Shown: positions 35,301 to 48,700, counted from the stretch's first letter. The stretch is 64,000 nt of DNA from Neodontobutis hainanensis (GCA_024349245.1 JALDNG010002140.1:42583-106582); one strand, 5' to 3'. Numbers and translations are program-made. The notes: generated by a model not told the origin, from the sequence alone.

Positions 35301-38300
35301 GAGTATTAAAAAACACTGTAGACATGCTTTAGAACAGACTGTAGAGGTGCAGTAGTTCAGACTAAAGACGAGCTTTAGAACAGACTCTATATGAATATTA
35401 GAAAACACTCTAGACATGCTTTAGAACAGATTGTAGAGGTGCAGTAATACAGACTGTAGATGAGCATTAGAAAAGACTGTAGAAGTGCAGTAGTACAGAC
35501 TGTAGATGTGCAGTAGAAAAGATTGTAGACGTTTATTAGAACACACTGTAGATCTAGACTAGAACAGACCGTAGATGAGCAGTAGTACAGACTATAGACT
35601 TGCATTAGAACAGACAGTAGATGTGCATTAGAATAGACTGTGGACGAGCATTAGAACAGACTAAAGATGTGCATTAGAACAGACTGTAGATGTGCATTAG
35701 AACAGACTGTAGATGTGCAGTAGAACAGACTGACGATGTGCAGAAGAATAGATCGTAGAGGTGCAGTAGTTGAGACTTTACACGAGCATTAGAAAAGACT
35801 GTAGAGATGCTTTAGAACAGACTGTAGGCGTGCAGTAGAACAGACTCTAGACAATTATTAGAACAGACTGGAGGCGTCAGTAGAACAGACTGTAGAAGTG
35901 CATTAGAAAAGACTGTGCATTAGAACAGACTATAGTCGTGCTGTAGAACAGAATGTAGAAGTGCAGTTGAAAAGACTTTAGAGCAGCATTAGTACAGACT
36001 CTAGATTGGCTTTAGAACAGACTGTAGATGAGGTTTAGAACAGACTGTAAAGGTCAGTAGAACAGACTGACAATTAGAAAAGATTGTAAATGTGCACTAA
36101 AACAGACTGTAGACGTGCATTAGAATAGACTGCAGTAGAGTAGTAAACTGGCATTAGAACAGACTGTAGACATGCAGTAGATCAGTCTGTAGATGTGCAG
36201 TAGAAGAGACTGTAGAGTTGCAGTAGTACAGAATGTTGATAATTATTAGAACAGACAGTAGACGTGCAGTAGATCAGACTGTAGATGTGCATTAGAACAG
36301 ACTGTAGATGTGCATTAAAGAGACTTAAGACCTTAGTCTTACTGTAGAACAGACTGTAGACGAGCAGTAGAACAGATTGTAGACTTGCAGTAGAACAGAC
36401 TGTAGACCTGCAGTAGAAGAGACTGTAGAGGAGAAGTAGAACAAACTGTAGAGGTGGAGTAGTAAAGACTGTAGACAAGCATTAGAACAGTCTGTATATG
36501 AGTATTAGAAAACAATACTAGAAATGCTTTACAACAGACTGTAAAGGTGCAGTACTACAGACTGTTGACATTTATTAAAACAGACTGTAGGACGTGCAGT
36601 AGAACAGACTGTAGATGAGTATTAGAAAACACTATAGACATGCAGTAGAACAGACTGCAGTAGAGCAATAGTACAGACTGTAAACTGGCATTAGAACAGA
36701 CTGTAGAGGTGCAATTAAACAGACTGTAGTCTTGCAGTTGAAAAGACTTCAAAGCAGCAGTAGTACAGACACTAGATTGGCTTTAGAACTGACTGTGACG
36801 AGTATTAGAACAGACTGTATATGAGTATTAGAAAACACTCTAGACATGCTTTAGAACAGACTGTAGAGGTGCAGTTGTACAGACTGTAGACGAGCATTAG
36901 AACAGACTTTAAACGTCAGTAGAACAGACTGACAATGTGCAGAAGAATAGACTGTAGAGGTGCAGTAGTACAGACTGTAGATGAGCATTAGAACAGACTG
37001 TATATGAGTATTAGAAAACACTGTGGACATGCTTTAGAACAGACTATAGAGGTGCAGTAGTTCAGACTGTAGAGCGAGCAGTAGAACCGACTGTATATGA
37101 GTATTAGAAAACACTACTAGAAATGCTTTACAACAGAATGTAGAGGTGCAGTAGAACAGACTGTAGACGTGCAGTAGAACAGACTGTTGTTGAGCAGTAG
37201 TACAGGCTGTATACTTGCATAGGAACAGACTGTAAATGTGCATTAGAACAGACTGTAGATGTGCAGTAAAACAGACTGTAGACTTGCAATAGAGCAGACT
37301 GAAGACGTGCAGTAGAACAGACTGTAGACATGCAGTAGAACAGACTGTAGAGGTGGAGTTGTAAAGACTTTTATTGGGCATTAGAACAGACTTTAGACAA
37401 GCAATAGAACAGATTGTAGATATGCAGAAGTATAAACTGTAGACCTGCATTAGAAGTGACTGTAGATGCGCAGAGAAAAGACTACTGTAAAGCAGTAGTA
37501 CAGAATGTAGACAATTATTACAATAGACTCTAGATATGCAGTAGAACAGACTTTAGATGAGCATTAGAACAGATTGTAAACGTCCAGTAGAACAGACTGA
37601 CAATGTGCAGAAGAATAGACTGTAGGGGTGCAGTAGTACAAACTGTATACAAGCATAAGAACAGACTGTATATGAGTATTAGAAAACACTGTAGACATGC
37701 TTTAGAACAGACTGTAGAGATACAGTAATACACACTGTAGACAAGCATTTGAAATGACTGTAGAAGTGCAGTAGTACAGACTGTAAATGTGCAGAACAGA
37801 CTGTAGACGTTTATTAAAAGAAACTGTAGACGTGCAGTAGAACAGACCGTAGATGAGTATTAGAACAGACTGTAGAGCTGCAGTTGAACAGACTTCAGAG
37901 CAGCAGTAATACAGACACTAGATTGGCTTTAGAACTGACTGTAGAGGAGCATTAGAACAGACTGTATGAGTATTAGAAAACACTCTAGACATGTTTTAGA
38001 ACAGGACGGTAGAGAGTGCAGTAATACAGACTGTAGACGAGCATTAGAACAGACTGTAGATGTGCAGTAAAACAGACTGTAGACGTGCAGTAGAGACAGA
38101 CTGCAGTAGAGCAGAGGTACAGACTGTAAACTGGCATTAGAACAGACTGTTGAGATGCAGTTGAAAAGACTGTAGGCGTGCAGTTGAACAGCCTGTAGAT
38201 GTGCATTAGAAGAGACTGTAGCAATAGAACAGACTGTAGGCAGACTGTACACATCCAGGACAACAGACTGTAGATATGGAGTGAGTACAAACTAAAGACC

Positions 38301-38525
38301 TGCGTTAGAACAGACTGTGGGCAGAGCATTAAAAAAGACTATAGGACGGAATTTGAACAGACTGTAGATGAGTATTAGAAAAGACTGTAGACATGCTTTA
38401 GAACAGACTGTAGAGGTGCAGTAGAAGAGACTGTAGAGGTGCAGTATTACAGAATGTTGACAATTATTAGAACAGACTGAATACATGCAGTTGAACAGCC
38501 TGTAGATGTGCATTAGAAGAGACTG
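29349..38525 (-). repeat. Satellite A array, (-) orientation, main right arm
   Basis: About 9.2 kb of reverse-complement satellite A mirrors the array to the left of 29333. The same variant units appear in complement (TATATGAGTATTAGAAAACAC, TTCAGAGCAGCAGTAGTAC). Open frames on the minus strand (for example 33140-33589 and 37034-37450) are repeat read-through. The array passes into mixed A/B sequence near 38525. Confidence 0.95.
32440..35640 (-). repeat. Segmental duplication of about 2.25 kb period within satellite A (-)
   Basis: Roughly 950 bp at 32440-33390 is repeated at 34687-35638. Landmarks are CAGGTGCGATTGAA at 32841 and 35092, GTAGATCTAGACTAGAACAG near 33302 and 35549, and a GAGTATTATAAAAAACACTG-type unit near 32454 and 34701. 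A smaller tandem repeat of about 300 bp (33540 and 33840, with GAGGTTGCAGAAATACAGAC) lies between the copies. Confidence 0.75.
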
Positions 38526-39618
38526 TAGTTGCAGAGACAGAGAGAGAGAGGAGACAGAGAGAGGCAGAGGAGAACAGAGACCAGAGGAGGCAGAGAGAGC
38601 ATTAGGAGGCAGAGAGACAGAGAGACCAGACTGGAGGCAGAGACTGAGACAGAGAAGCAGACTGTAGAGGTGCAGAGAGGAGACAGAGGCAGAGACAGAG
38701 AGACTAGAGGAGGCAGAGGCCAGACAGAGAGACCAGAGGAGGCAGAGGACACAGAGAGACCAGGAGGCAGAGGAACAGAGAGAACAGAGGAGGCAGAGGG
38801 ACTGTAGAGGCAGAGAGACAGAGAGACCAGAGGGCAGAGGCCACAGAGAGACAGAGGAGGCAGAGAGACTGAGGAGAGGCAGAGAGACAGAGGCATACCA
38901 GAGGACAGAAGCAGACTGTAGAGATCAGAGAGACCAGAGGAGGCAGAGGAGGCAGTTGAAGAAGACCAGAGGAGGCAGAGAGACAGAGAGACCAGAGAAG
39001 GCAGAGGCCACAATGAGACAGACAGACTGTAGGAGGCAGAGGAGACAGAATGAGACCAGAGGAGGCAGAGGCCACAGAGAGACCAGTAGGAGACTCTAGA
39101 GGAGACAGAACAGACCAGAGGAGGCAGAGGCCACAGAGAGTAGAGGAGGCAGAGGAGACAAGAGATAGAGGAGGCAGAGGCCACAGAAAGACCAGAGGAG
39201 GCAGAGGAGAGCAGAGGAGGCAGAGGCCAAGAGAGACCAGAGGCAGAGGAGACAGAGAGACCAGAAAGGCAGATGCCACAGAGAGACCAGAGTAGGCAGA
39301 GTGAAAGAGACCAGAGATAGAGCAGAGGCCACAGAGAGACCAGAGGAGGCAGAGAGACAGAGAGACCAGAGGAGGCAGTTAGAGCAGAGGAGGCAGAGGA
39401 GGCAGAGAGACCAGAGGAGGCAGAGGAACCCGTTACAGAGGAGGCAGAGGCCAGGAGCTGAAACTTTTTCAGAGGAGGCAGAGGCCAGCAGAGAGACCAG
39501 AGGAGGCAGAGGCCAGCAGAGAGACCAGGAGGAGGCAGAGGCTACAGAGAGACCATTGGTAAGGAGGTCAAGAGAGACCAGAGAGTGGAGGCTAGAGAGC
39601 CCAGAGGAGGCAGAAGGT
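38526..39618 (-). repeat. Satellite B (-) with interleaved satellite A words (hybrid zone)
   Basis: The sequence is mainly GAGGAGGCA-type satellite B. Short satellite A pieces are embedded: GCAGACTGTAGAGGTGCAGA near 38658, GACTGTAGAGGC near 38810, AGCAGACTGTAGAGATCAGA near 38910 and CAGACTGTAGGAGGC near 39023. Each A piece is 10-20 bp, shorter than a unit. Breaks of the 9-bp register are frequent. This is a patchwork joint and not one clean boundary. Confidence 0.85.
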
Positions 39619-39750
39619 GACAGACTGTAGAAATGCAGTAGTAAAGACTGTAAATGTGCAGAAGAACAGACAGTAGACAATTATTAGAACTGACTGTAGA
39701 CGTGGAGTAGAACAGACTGGCAATTTGCAGATGAATAGACTGCAGATGAG
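39619..39750 (-). repeat. Satellite A island (-) within satellite B
   Basis: Five to six satellite A units in reverse orientation run from GACAGACTGTAG to GACTGCAGATGAG. The same island, unit for unit, recurs at about 60910-61036. Confidence 0.9.
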
Positions 39751-42250
39751 AGACAAGAGGAGGTAACGGGAGGGAGAAGAGAGGAAGCAGAGGCCACAGA
39801 AAGTCCAGAGGAGGCAGAGAGTCCAGAGGAGGCAAAGGCCACAAAGAGACCAGAAGAGGAGAAGGAGTCAGAGAGACCAGAAAAGGTAGATGCCACAGAG
39901 AGACTAGAGGAGACAGAGAAGGCAAAGACACTAGAGGAGGGCAGAGGCCAGAGAGAGACCAGAGGAGGCAGAGGCCAAAGAGAGACCAGTGGAGGCAGAT
40001 GCAACAGAGAGACCAGTGGAGGCAGAGGAGACAGAGTGACCAGAGGAGGCAGAGGCCACAGAGAGAGCAGAGGAGGCAGAGGAGACAGAGAGACCAGAGG
40101 AGGCAGAGGCCACAGAGAGACTAGAGGAGACAGAGAAGGCAAAGACACTAGAGGAGGGCAGAGGCCAGAGAGAGAGACCAGTGGAGGCAGATGCAACAGA
40201 GAGACCAGTGGAGGCAGAGGAGACAGAGTGACCAGAGGAGGCAGAGGCCACAGAGAGAACAGAGGAGGCAGAGGACACAGACAGACCAAAGGAGGCAGAG
40301 GCCAAAGACAGACCAGAGGAGGCAGAGGAGGCAGAGAGACCAGAGGAGGCAGAAGAGACAGAGAGAACAGAAGAGGCAGAGGCAACAGAGAGACCAGAGC
40401 AGATAGAGAACACGGAGAGACTAGAGGAGACAGAGAAGGCAGTGAGACTAGAAGTGGCAGAGGCCAGAGAGAGACTAGAGGAGGCAGAGGCCACAAAGAG
40501 AGCAGTGGAAGCAGAGGCCAAAAAGAGACCAGTGGATGCAGAGGAGACAGATGGACCAGAGGAGGAAGAGGCCACAGAGAGGGCAGAGGAGGTAGAGGAC
40601 ACAGACAGACCAGAGGAGGCAGAGGACACAGAGAGACCAGAGGAGGCAGAGGAGGTAGAGAACACAGACAGACCAGAGGAGGCAGAGGCCACAGAGAGAC
40701 CAGAGGAGGCAGAGAGACCAGAGGAGGCAGAGGAGACAGAGAGACCAGAGGAGGCAGAGGCCACAAAGAGACGAGAGGAAGTAGAGGAGGCAGAGGCCAG
40801 AGGAGGCAGAGGCAACAGAAAGACCAAAGGAGGCAGATAGTCCAGAGAAGGCAGAGGCCACAGAGAGACTAGAGGAGGCAGAGTAGGCAGAGAGACCAGA
40901 AAAGGCAGATGCCAGTAAGAGACCAGAGGCCACAGAGAGATCCAGAGAAGGCAGAGGCCAAAGACTGACCAGAGGAGGTAGAGGACACAGAGAGACCAGA
41001 GGAGGCAGAGGACACGAAGAGACCAGAGGAGGCAGAGGCAACAGAGAGACCAGAGGAGATAGAGGAGACAGAGAGCAGAGGAGCCAGAGGCCACAGAGAG
41101 AGCAGAGGAGGCAGAGGAGACAGACATACCAGAGGAGGCAGAGGCCACAGAGATCAGAGGAGGCAGAGGAGGCAGAGGAGGCAGAGAGACCAGAGGAGGC
41201 AGAGGAGACAGAGAGAGCAGAAAGGCAGAGGCCACATAGAGACAAGAGGAAGTAGAGGACACAGACAGACCAGAGGAGGTGGGGGCCACAGAGAGACTAG
41301 AGGAGGCAGAGGAGACAGAGAGACCAGAGGAGGTAGAGGCCACAGAGAGACGAGAGGAAGCAGAGGAGGCAGAGAGACCAGAGGAGGCAGAGGCCACAGA
41401 AAGACCAGGGAGGCAAGGAGAGTCTAGAGGAGGCAGAGGCCACAGAGAGACCAGGGAGGCAGAGGAGGCAGAGAGACCAGAAAAGGCAGATGCCTCAGAG
41501 AGACCAGAGTATGCAGCGGCCAGAGAGAGACCAGAAGGCAGAGGCCACAGAGAGACCAGAGGAGGCTGAGGCCACAGAGAGACTGGAGGAGGCAGAGAGA
41601 CAGAGAGACCAGAGGAGGCAGTTAGAGCAGAGGAGGCAGAGGAGGGAGAGAGACCAGAGGAGGCAGAGTCCACAGAGTGACTAGAGGAGGCAGAGGAGAC
41701 AAAGAGACCCGAGGAGGCAGAGGACACAGAGAGACTAGAGGAGGCAGAGGCCACAGAGAATCCAGGGAGGCATAGGCTACAGAGAGACCAGAGGATTGCA
41801 GAGGTCACAGAGAGACCAGTGGAGGTAGAGAGAGCAGAGGAGGCAGAGAAGGCAGAGGCCACAGAGAGACCAGAGAAGGCAGAGGACACAGAGAGACCAG
41901 AGGAGGCAGAGAGAGCATAGGAGGCAGAGAAGGCAGAGAGACCAGTGGAGGCAGCGGAGACAGAGAGACCAGAGGAGGCAGAGGCCATAGAGAGACCAGA
42001 GGAGGCCGAGGCCATAGAGACCAGAGGAGGCAGAGAGAGAGACGAGAGGAGGCAGTTAGAGCAGAGGAGGCAGAGGAGGCAGAGAGACCAGAGGAGGCAG
42101 AGGCCACAGAGTGACTAGAGGAGGCAGAGGAGACAAAGAGACCAGAGAGGAGGCAGAGGCAATAGAGAGAGCAGTGGAGGCAGAGAGACCAGAGGGGACA
42201 GAGGAGGCAGAGAGACAAGAGAAGGCAGAGGTTACAGAGAGAGCAGAGGA
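39619..42250. repeat. Segmental duplication, copy 1 (partner at 60910-63880)
   Basis: The satellite A island and the satellite B that follows match 60910-63880 unit by unit. Matched landmarks are CAGTAGACAATTATTAGAAC (39671 and 60956), AGATAGAGAACACGGAG (40401 and 61934), GTGGATGCAGAGGAGACAGA (40532 and 62065) and GAGGATTGCAGAGGTCACAG (41791 and 63329). The offset is 21,285 at the start and 21,533-21,538 later; the change reflects an indel of about 250 bp. Confidence 0.85.
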
Positions 42251-42719
42251 GGCAGGGGCCATAGAGAGACCAGAGAAGGTAGAGGAGGCAGAGAGACCAG
42301 AGGCAGAGAGAGAGGCAGAGAGGAGGCAGAGAGGCAGAGACCAGTGGAGGCAGCGGAGACAGAGAGACCAGAGGAGGCAGAGGCCATAGAGAGACCAGAG
42401 GAGGCCGAGGCCATGAGAGACCAGAGGAGGCAGAGAGAGACGAGAGGAGGCAGTTAGAGCAGAGGAGGCAGAGAGGCAGAGAGACCAGAGGAGGCAGAGG
42501 CCACAGAGTGACTAGAGGAGGCAGAGGAGACAGAGAGACCAGAGGAGGCAGAGGCACAGAGAGAGCAGAGGAGGCAGAGAGACCAGAGGAGGCAGAGGAG
42601 GACAGAGAGACAGAGGAGGCAGAGGTTACAGAGAGACCAGAGGAGGCAGAGGCCACAGAGAGACCAGACCAGAGGAGGCAGAGGAGAGAGACCAGAGGAG
42701 GCAGAGACAGAGAGAGACC

Positions 42720-45700
42720 AGAGGAGGCAGATGCCTCAGAGAGACCAGAGGAGGCAGATGCCTCAGAGAGACCAGAGGAGGCAGAGGCCACAGAGAGACC
42801 AGAAGGCAGAGGCCACAGAGAGACCAGAGGAGGCAGAGGCCACAGAGACCAGAGGAGGCAGAGGAGGCAGAGGACACAGACAGACCAGAGGAGGCAGAGG
42901 CCACAGAGAGACCAGAGGAGGCAGAGAGACCAGAGGAGGCAGAGAGACAAGAGGAGGCAGAGGCCACAGAGAGACGAGAGGAGGCAGAGGACACAGACAG
43001 ACCAGAGGAGGCAGAGGCCAGAGAGACCAGAGGAGGCAGAGGCCATAGAGAGACCAGAGGAGGCAGAGGAGACAGAGAGACCAGAGGAGGCAGAGGCCCC
43101 AGAGAGACGAGAGGAAACAGAGGAGGCAGAGAGACCAGAGGAGGCAGAGGCCACTCAAAGACCAGGGGAGGCAAGGAGAGTCTAGAGGAGACAGAGGCCA
43201 GAGAGAGACCAGAGAGGCAGAGGAGGCAGAGAGACCAGAAAAGGCAGATGCTTTAGAGATACCAGAGTAGGCAGCGGCCAGAGAGAGACCAGAGAAGGCA
43301 GAGGCCACAGAGAGACCAGAGGAGGCAGAGGCAATAGAGAGACAGAGTGGAGGCAGAGAGACGCATGGAGGCAGAGGCAACAAAGAGACCAGAGGAGGCA
43401 GAGGCAATAGAGAGACTAGTGGAGGCAGAGAGACCAGAGGAGGCAGAGGAGACAGAGAGACCAGAGGAGGCAGAGGCCACAGAGAGAGAGAAGGCAGAGG
43501 CCACAGAGAGACGGAGTAAGCAGAAGAGGCAGAGAGAGATTAGAGGAGGAAGAGGCCACAGAAAGACCAAAAGAGGCAGAGAGAGTCCAGAGGATGCAGA
43601 GGCCATAGAGAGGCCAGAGGAGGCAGAGGCCACAAAGAGACCAGAGGAGGCAGAGGCCACAGAGAGTTCAGAGGAGGCAGAGGAGACAGAGAGACCAGAG
43701 GAGGCAGAGGCCACAGAGAGAGCAGAGGAGGCAGAGGAGACAGAGATACCAGAGGAGGCAGAGGCAACAGAGAGACCAGAGGAGATAGAGGAGACAGAGA
43801 GCAGAGGCAGAGGCCACAGAGAGCAGAGGAGGCAGAGAGACAGAGATACCAGAGGAGGCAGAGGCCACAGAGAGATCAGAGGAGGAGGCAGAGGCAGAGA
43901 GACCAGAGGAGGCAGAGGGAGACAGAGAGACCAGAAAGGCAGAGGCCACATAGAGACCAAGAGGAAGTAGCAGACACAGACAGACCAGAGGAGGCAGAGG
44001 CCACAGAGAGACTAGAGGAGGCAGAGGAGACAGAGAGACCAGAGGAGGCAGAGGCCACAGAGAGACAGAGAGGAAGCAGAGGAGGCAGAGAGATCAGAGG
44101 AGGCAGAGGCCACAGAAAGACCAGAGGAGGCAAGGAGAGTCTAGAGGAGGCAGAGGCCACAGAGAGACCAGAGGAGGCAGAGGAGGCAGAGAGACCAGAG
44201 AGGCAGATGCCTCAGAGAGACCAGAGGAGGCAGAGGCCACAGAGAGACCAGAGAAGGCAGAGGCCACAGAGAGACCAGAGGAGGCAGAGAGACAGAGAGA
44301 CCAGAGGAGGCAGTTAGAGCAGAGGAGGCAGAGGAGGGAGAGAGACCAGAGGAGGCAGAGGCCACAGAGTGACTAGAGGAGACAGAGGAGACAAAGAGAC
44401 CCGAGGAGGCAGAGGACACAGAGAGACTAGAGGAGGCAGAGGCCACAGAGAATCCAGAGGAGGCAGAGGCTACAGAGAGACCAGAGGAGGCAGAGGCACA
44501 GAGAGACCAGTGGAGGTAGAGCAGAGGAGGCAGAGAGGCAGAGAGGAGGCAGAGGACAGAGAGACCAGAGGAGGCAGCAGAGGCAGAGAGGCCAGAAGAG
44601 GCAGAGGTCACAGAGAGACCAGAGGAGGCAGAGGAGGCAGAGCAGAGAGAGGCAGAAAAGGCAGATGCCACAGAGAGACAAGAGGAGGCAGCGGCAACAG
44701 AGAGAGACCAGAGAAGGCAGAGGCCACAGAGAGACCAGAGGAGGCAGAGGCCACAGAGAGAGCAGATGAGGCAGAGATAGAGAGACTAGAGGAGGCAGTT
44801 AGAGCAGAGAGACCAGATGCCACAGAGAGATCCAGAGGAGGCAGAGGCCACAGAGAGACCAGAGGAGGCAGAGGCATTAGAGAGACTAGTGGAGGCAGAG
44901 GCAGAGAGAGCAGAGGAGGCAGAGGCCACAGAGAGACCAGAGGAGGCAGGAGGCAGAGAGACCAGAGGAGGCAGAGGCCACAGAGAGACCAGATGAGGCA
45001 GAGAGAGACCAGAGAAGGCAGAGGACACAGAGAGACCAGAGGCAGAGGCCACAGAATGACTAGAGGCAGAGGAGGCAGAGAGACCAGAGGAGGCAGAGGC
45101 CACAGAGTGACTAAAGGAGGCAGAGGAGACAAAGAGACCAGAGGAGGCAGAGGCCACAGAGAGACTAGAGGAGGCAGAGGAGACAGAGAGACCAGAGGAG
45201 GCAGAGGCCGAGAGACCAGAGGAGGCAGAGGCCACAGAGAGACCAGAGGAGGCAGAGGCCACAGAGAGACCAGAGGAGGCAGAGGACACAGACAGACCAG
45301 AGGAGGCAGAGGAGACAGAGAGACCAGAGAGGAAGCAGAGGAGAGGCAGAGAGAGACCAGAGGAGGCAGAGGCCACAGAAAGACCAGAGGAGACAGAGAG
45401 TCCAGAGGAGGCAGAGGCCACAGAGAGACCAGAAGAGGCAGAGGCCATAGAGAGACCAGAGGAGGCAGAGGCACAGAGAGTTCAGAGGAGGCAGAGGAGA
45501 CAGAGAGACCAGAGGAGGCAGAGAGGACAGAGAGCCCAGAGAGGCACAGGCAGAGAGAGACCAGAGAGAGACCAGAGGAGGCAGAGAGAGAGAGAGGCAG
45601 AGAGGCACAGAGAGTTCAGAGGAGGCAGAGGAGTCAGAGAGACAAGAGGAAGGCAGAGGCCACAGAGAGACCAGAGGAGGCAGAGGCACAGAGAGACTAG

Positions 45701-48700
45701 TGGAGGCAGAGAGACCAGAGGAGGCAGAGGAGACAGAGAGACCAGAGGAGGCAGAGGCCACAGAGAGACGAGAGAAGGCAGAGGCCACAGAGAGACGAGT
45801 AAGCAGAAGAGGCAGAGAGATTAGAGGAGGAAGAGGCCACAGAAAGACCAGAAGAGGCAGAGAGTCCAGAGGATGCAGAGGCCATAGAGAGGCCAGAGGA
45901 GGCAGAGGCCACAAAGAGACCAGAGGAGGCAGAGGCCACAGAGAGTTCAGAGGAGGCAGAGGAGACAGAGAGACCAGAGGAGGCAGAGGCCACAGAGAGA
46001 CCAGAGGAGGCAGAGGCCACAGAGAGACCAGAGGAGGCAGAGGCCACAGAGAGACCAGAGGAGGCAGAGGCACAGAGAGACCAGAGGAGGCAGAGGCCAC
46101 AGAGAGAGAGCAGAGGAGGCAGAGGAGACAGAGACCAGAGGAGGCAGAGGCCACAGAGAGACCAGAGGAGGCAGAGAGGCAGAGGAGGCAGAGAGACCAG
46201 AGGAGGCAGAGGAGGCAGAGAGACCAGAGGAGGCAGAGGCCACAGAGAGACCAGAGGAGGCAGAGGGCCAGAGAGAGACCAGAGGAGGCAGAGGCACAGA
46301 GAGTTCAGAGGAGGCAGAGAGACAGAGAGACCAGAGGAGGCAGAGGTTACAGAGAGCCCAGAGCAGGCACAGGCAATAGAGAGACCAGAGGAGGCAGAGG
46401 CCAGAGAGACCAGAGGAGGCAGAGAGAGAGAGAGGCAGAGGAGCCAGAGAGGCAGAGGAGGCAGAGGCACAGAGAGACCAGAGAGGAGGCAGAGGCCACA
46501 GAGAGACAGAGGAGGCAGAGGACAGAGAGACCAGAGGAGGCAGAGGCCACAGAGAGACGAGAGAGGCAGAGGCCACAGAGAGTTCCAGAGGAGGCAGAGG
46601 AGACAGAGAGCAGAGGAGGCAGAGGCCACAGAGAGACCAGAGGAGGCAGAGGACAGAGAGACCAGAGGAGGCAGAGGCAACAGAGAGACCAGAGGAGGAG
46701 GCAGAGGCCAGAGAGAGACCAGAGGAGCCAGAGGCCACAGAGAGACCAGAGGAGGCAGAGGAGACAGAGAGACCAGAGGAGGCAGAGGCCACAGAGAGAC
46801 CAGAGGAGGCAGAGAGGAGGCAGAGAGACCAGAGGAGGCAGAGGGAGACAGAGAGACCAGAGGAGGCAGAGGCCACAGAGAGACCAGAGGAGGCAGAGGA
46901 CACAGACAGACCAGAGGAGGCAGAGGCCACAGAGAGACCAGAGGAGGCAGAGGAGACAGAGAGACCAGAGGAGGCAGAGGCCACAGAGAGACCAGAGGAG
47001 GCAGAGGCAGAGAGATCAGAGGAGGCAGAGGCCACAGAAAGACCAGAGGAGGCAGAGGAGAGACCAGAGGAGGCAGAGGAGGCAGAGAGACCAGAGGAGG
47101 CAGAGGCCACAGAGTGACTAGAGGAGGCAGAGGAGACAAAGAGACCAGAGGAGGCAGAGGAGGCACAGAGAGACTAGAGGAGGCAGAGGCCACAGAGAGA
47201 CAAGAGGAGGCAGAGGCTACAGAGAGACCAGAGGAGGCAGAGGCCACAGAGAGACCAGAGGAGGCAGAGAGGCCACAGAGACCAGGAGGCAGAGAGGCAG
47301 AGAGACCAGAGGAGGCAGAGGAGACAGAGAGACCAGAGGAGGCAGAGGCCACAGAGAGACCAGAGGAGGCAGAGGACAGACAGACCAGAGGAGGCAGAGA
47401 GAGCAGAGGAGGCAGAGAGGCAGAGAGACAGAGAGACCAGAGGAGGCAGAGGAGGCAGAGAGACCAGAGGAGGCAGAGGCCAGAGAGAGACCAGAGGAGG
47501 CAGAGAGACCAGAGAGAGGCAGAGGAGGCAGAGAGAGAGAGGCAGAGGAGGCAGGAGGCAGAGAGACCAGAGGAGGCAGAGGCCACAGAGTGACTAGAGG
47601 AGGCAGAGGAGACAAAGAGACCAGAGGAGGCAGAGTCAATAGAGAGCAGAGGAGAGGCAGAGAGACCAGAGAGGCAGAGGACAGAGAGAGCAGAGGCAGA
47701 GGGAGGCCAGAGAGACCAGAGGAGGCAGAGGAGGCAGAGAGACCAGAGGAGGCAGAGGAGACAGAGAGACCAGAGAAGCAGAGGCAGGCAAAGGAGACAG
47801 AGAAACCAGAAAGGCAGAGGCAGAGAGACCAGAGGAGGCAGAGGCCACAGAGAGACCAGAGGAGGCAGAGGCCACAGAGAGACCAGAGGAGGCAGAGGAC
47901 ACAGAGAGACCAGAGGAGGCAGAGGCCACAGAGAGAGACCAGAGGAGGCAGAGAGACCAGAGAGGCAGAGGAGACAGAGAGACCAGAGGAGGCAGAGGCC
48001 ACAGAGAGACCAGAGGAGGCAGAGAGCCACAGAGAGACCAGAGGAGGCAGAGGCCACAGAGAGACCAGAGGAGGCAGAGGAGACAGAGAGACCAGAGGAG
48101 GCAGAGGCCACAGAGAGACAGAGGAGCAGAGGAGGCAGAGAGACCAGAGGAGGCAGAGGCCACAGAAAGACCAGAGGAGGCAGAGAGTCCAGAGGAGACA
48201 GAGGCCACAGTGAGACCATGAGGCAGAGGAGGCAGAGAGAGACCAGAGGAGGCAGAGAGGCAGAGAGAGACCAGAGGAGGCAGAGGCCACAGAGAGACCA
48301 GAGGAGGCAGAGGCCACAGAGAGACCAGAGGAGGCAGAGGACAGAGAGACCAGAGGAGGCAGAGAGGAGGCAGAGAGACCAGAGGAGGCAGAGGCCACAG
48401 AGAGACTAGAGGAGGCAGAGGAGACAAAGAGACCAGAGGAGGCAGAGGCCACAGAGAGACCAGAGGAGGCAGAGGCCAATAGAGAGACCAGTGGAGGCAG
48501 AGAGACCAGAGGAGGCAGAGGAGACAGAGAGACAAGAGGAGGCAGAGGCCACAGAGAGACCAGAGAGAGGCAGAGGCCACAGAGAGAGACGAGAGGCAGA
48601 AGAGGCAGAGAGATTAGAGGAGGAAGAGGCCACAGAAAGACCAGAGGCAGAGAGGCAGAGGAGGCAGAGGCCACAGAGAGACCAGAGAGAGGCAGAGGCC

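Noticed and set aside
45697..48219. 840-codon minus-strand frame (and similar long frames on both strands of satellite B) as a Ser-rich, silk- or mucin-like gene
   Set aside because: It consists only of 9-residue repeats, equally long frames exist on the opposite strand, and there is no unique flanking exon, signal peptide or terminal domain. Unit length divisible by three explains it.
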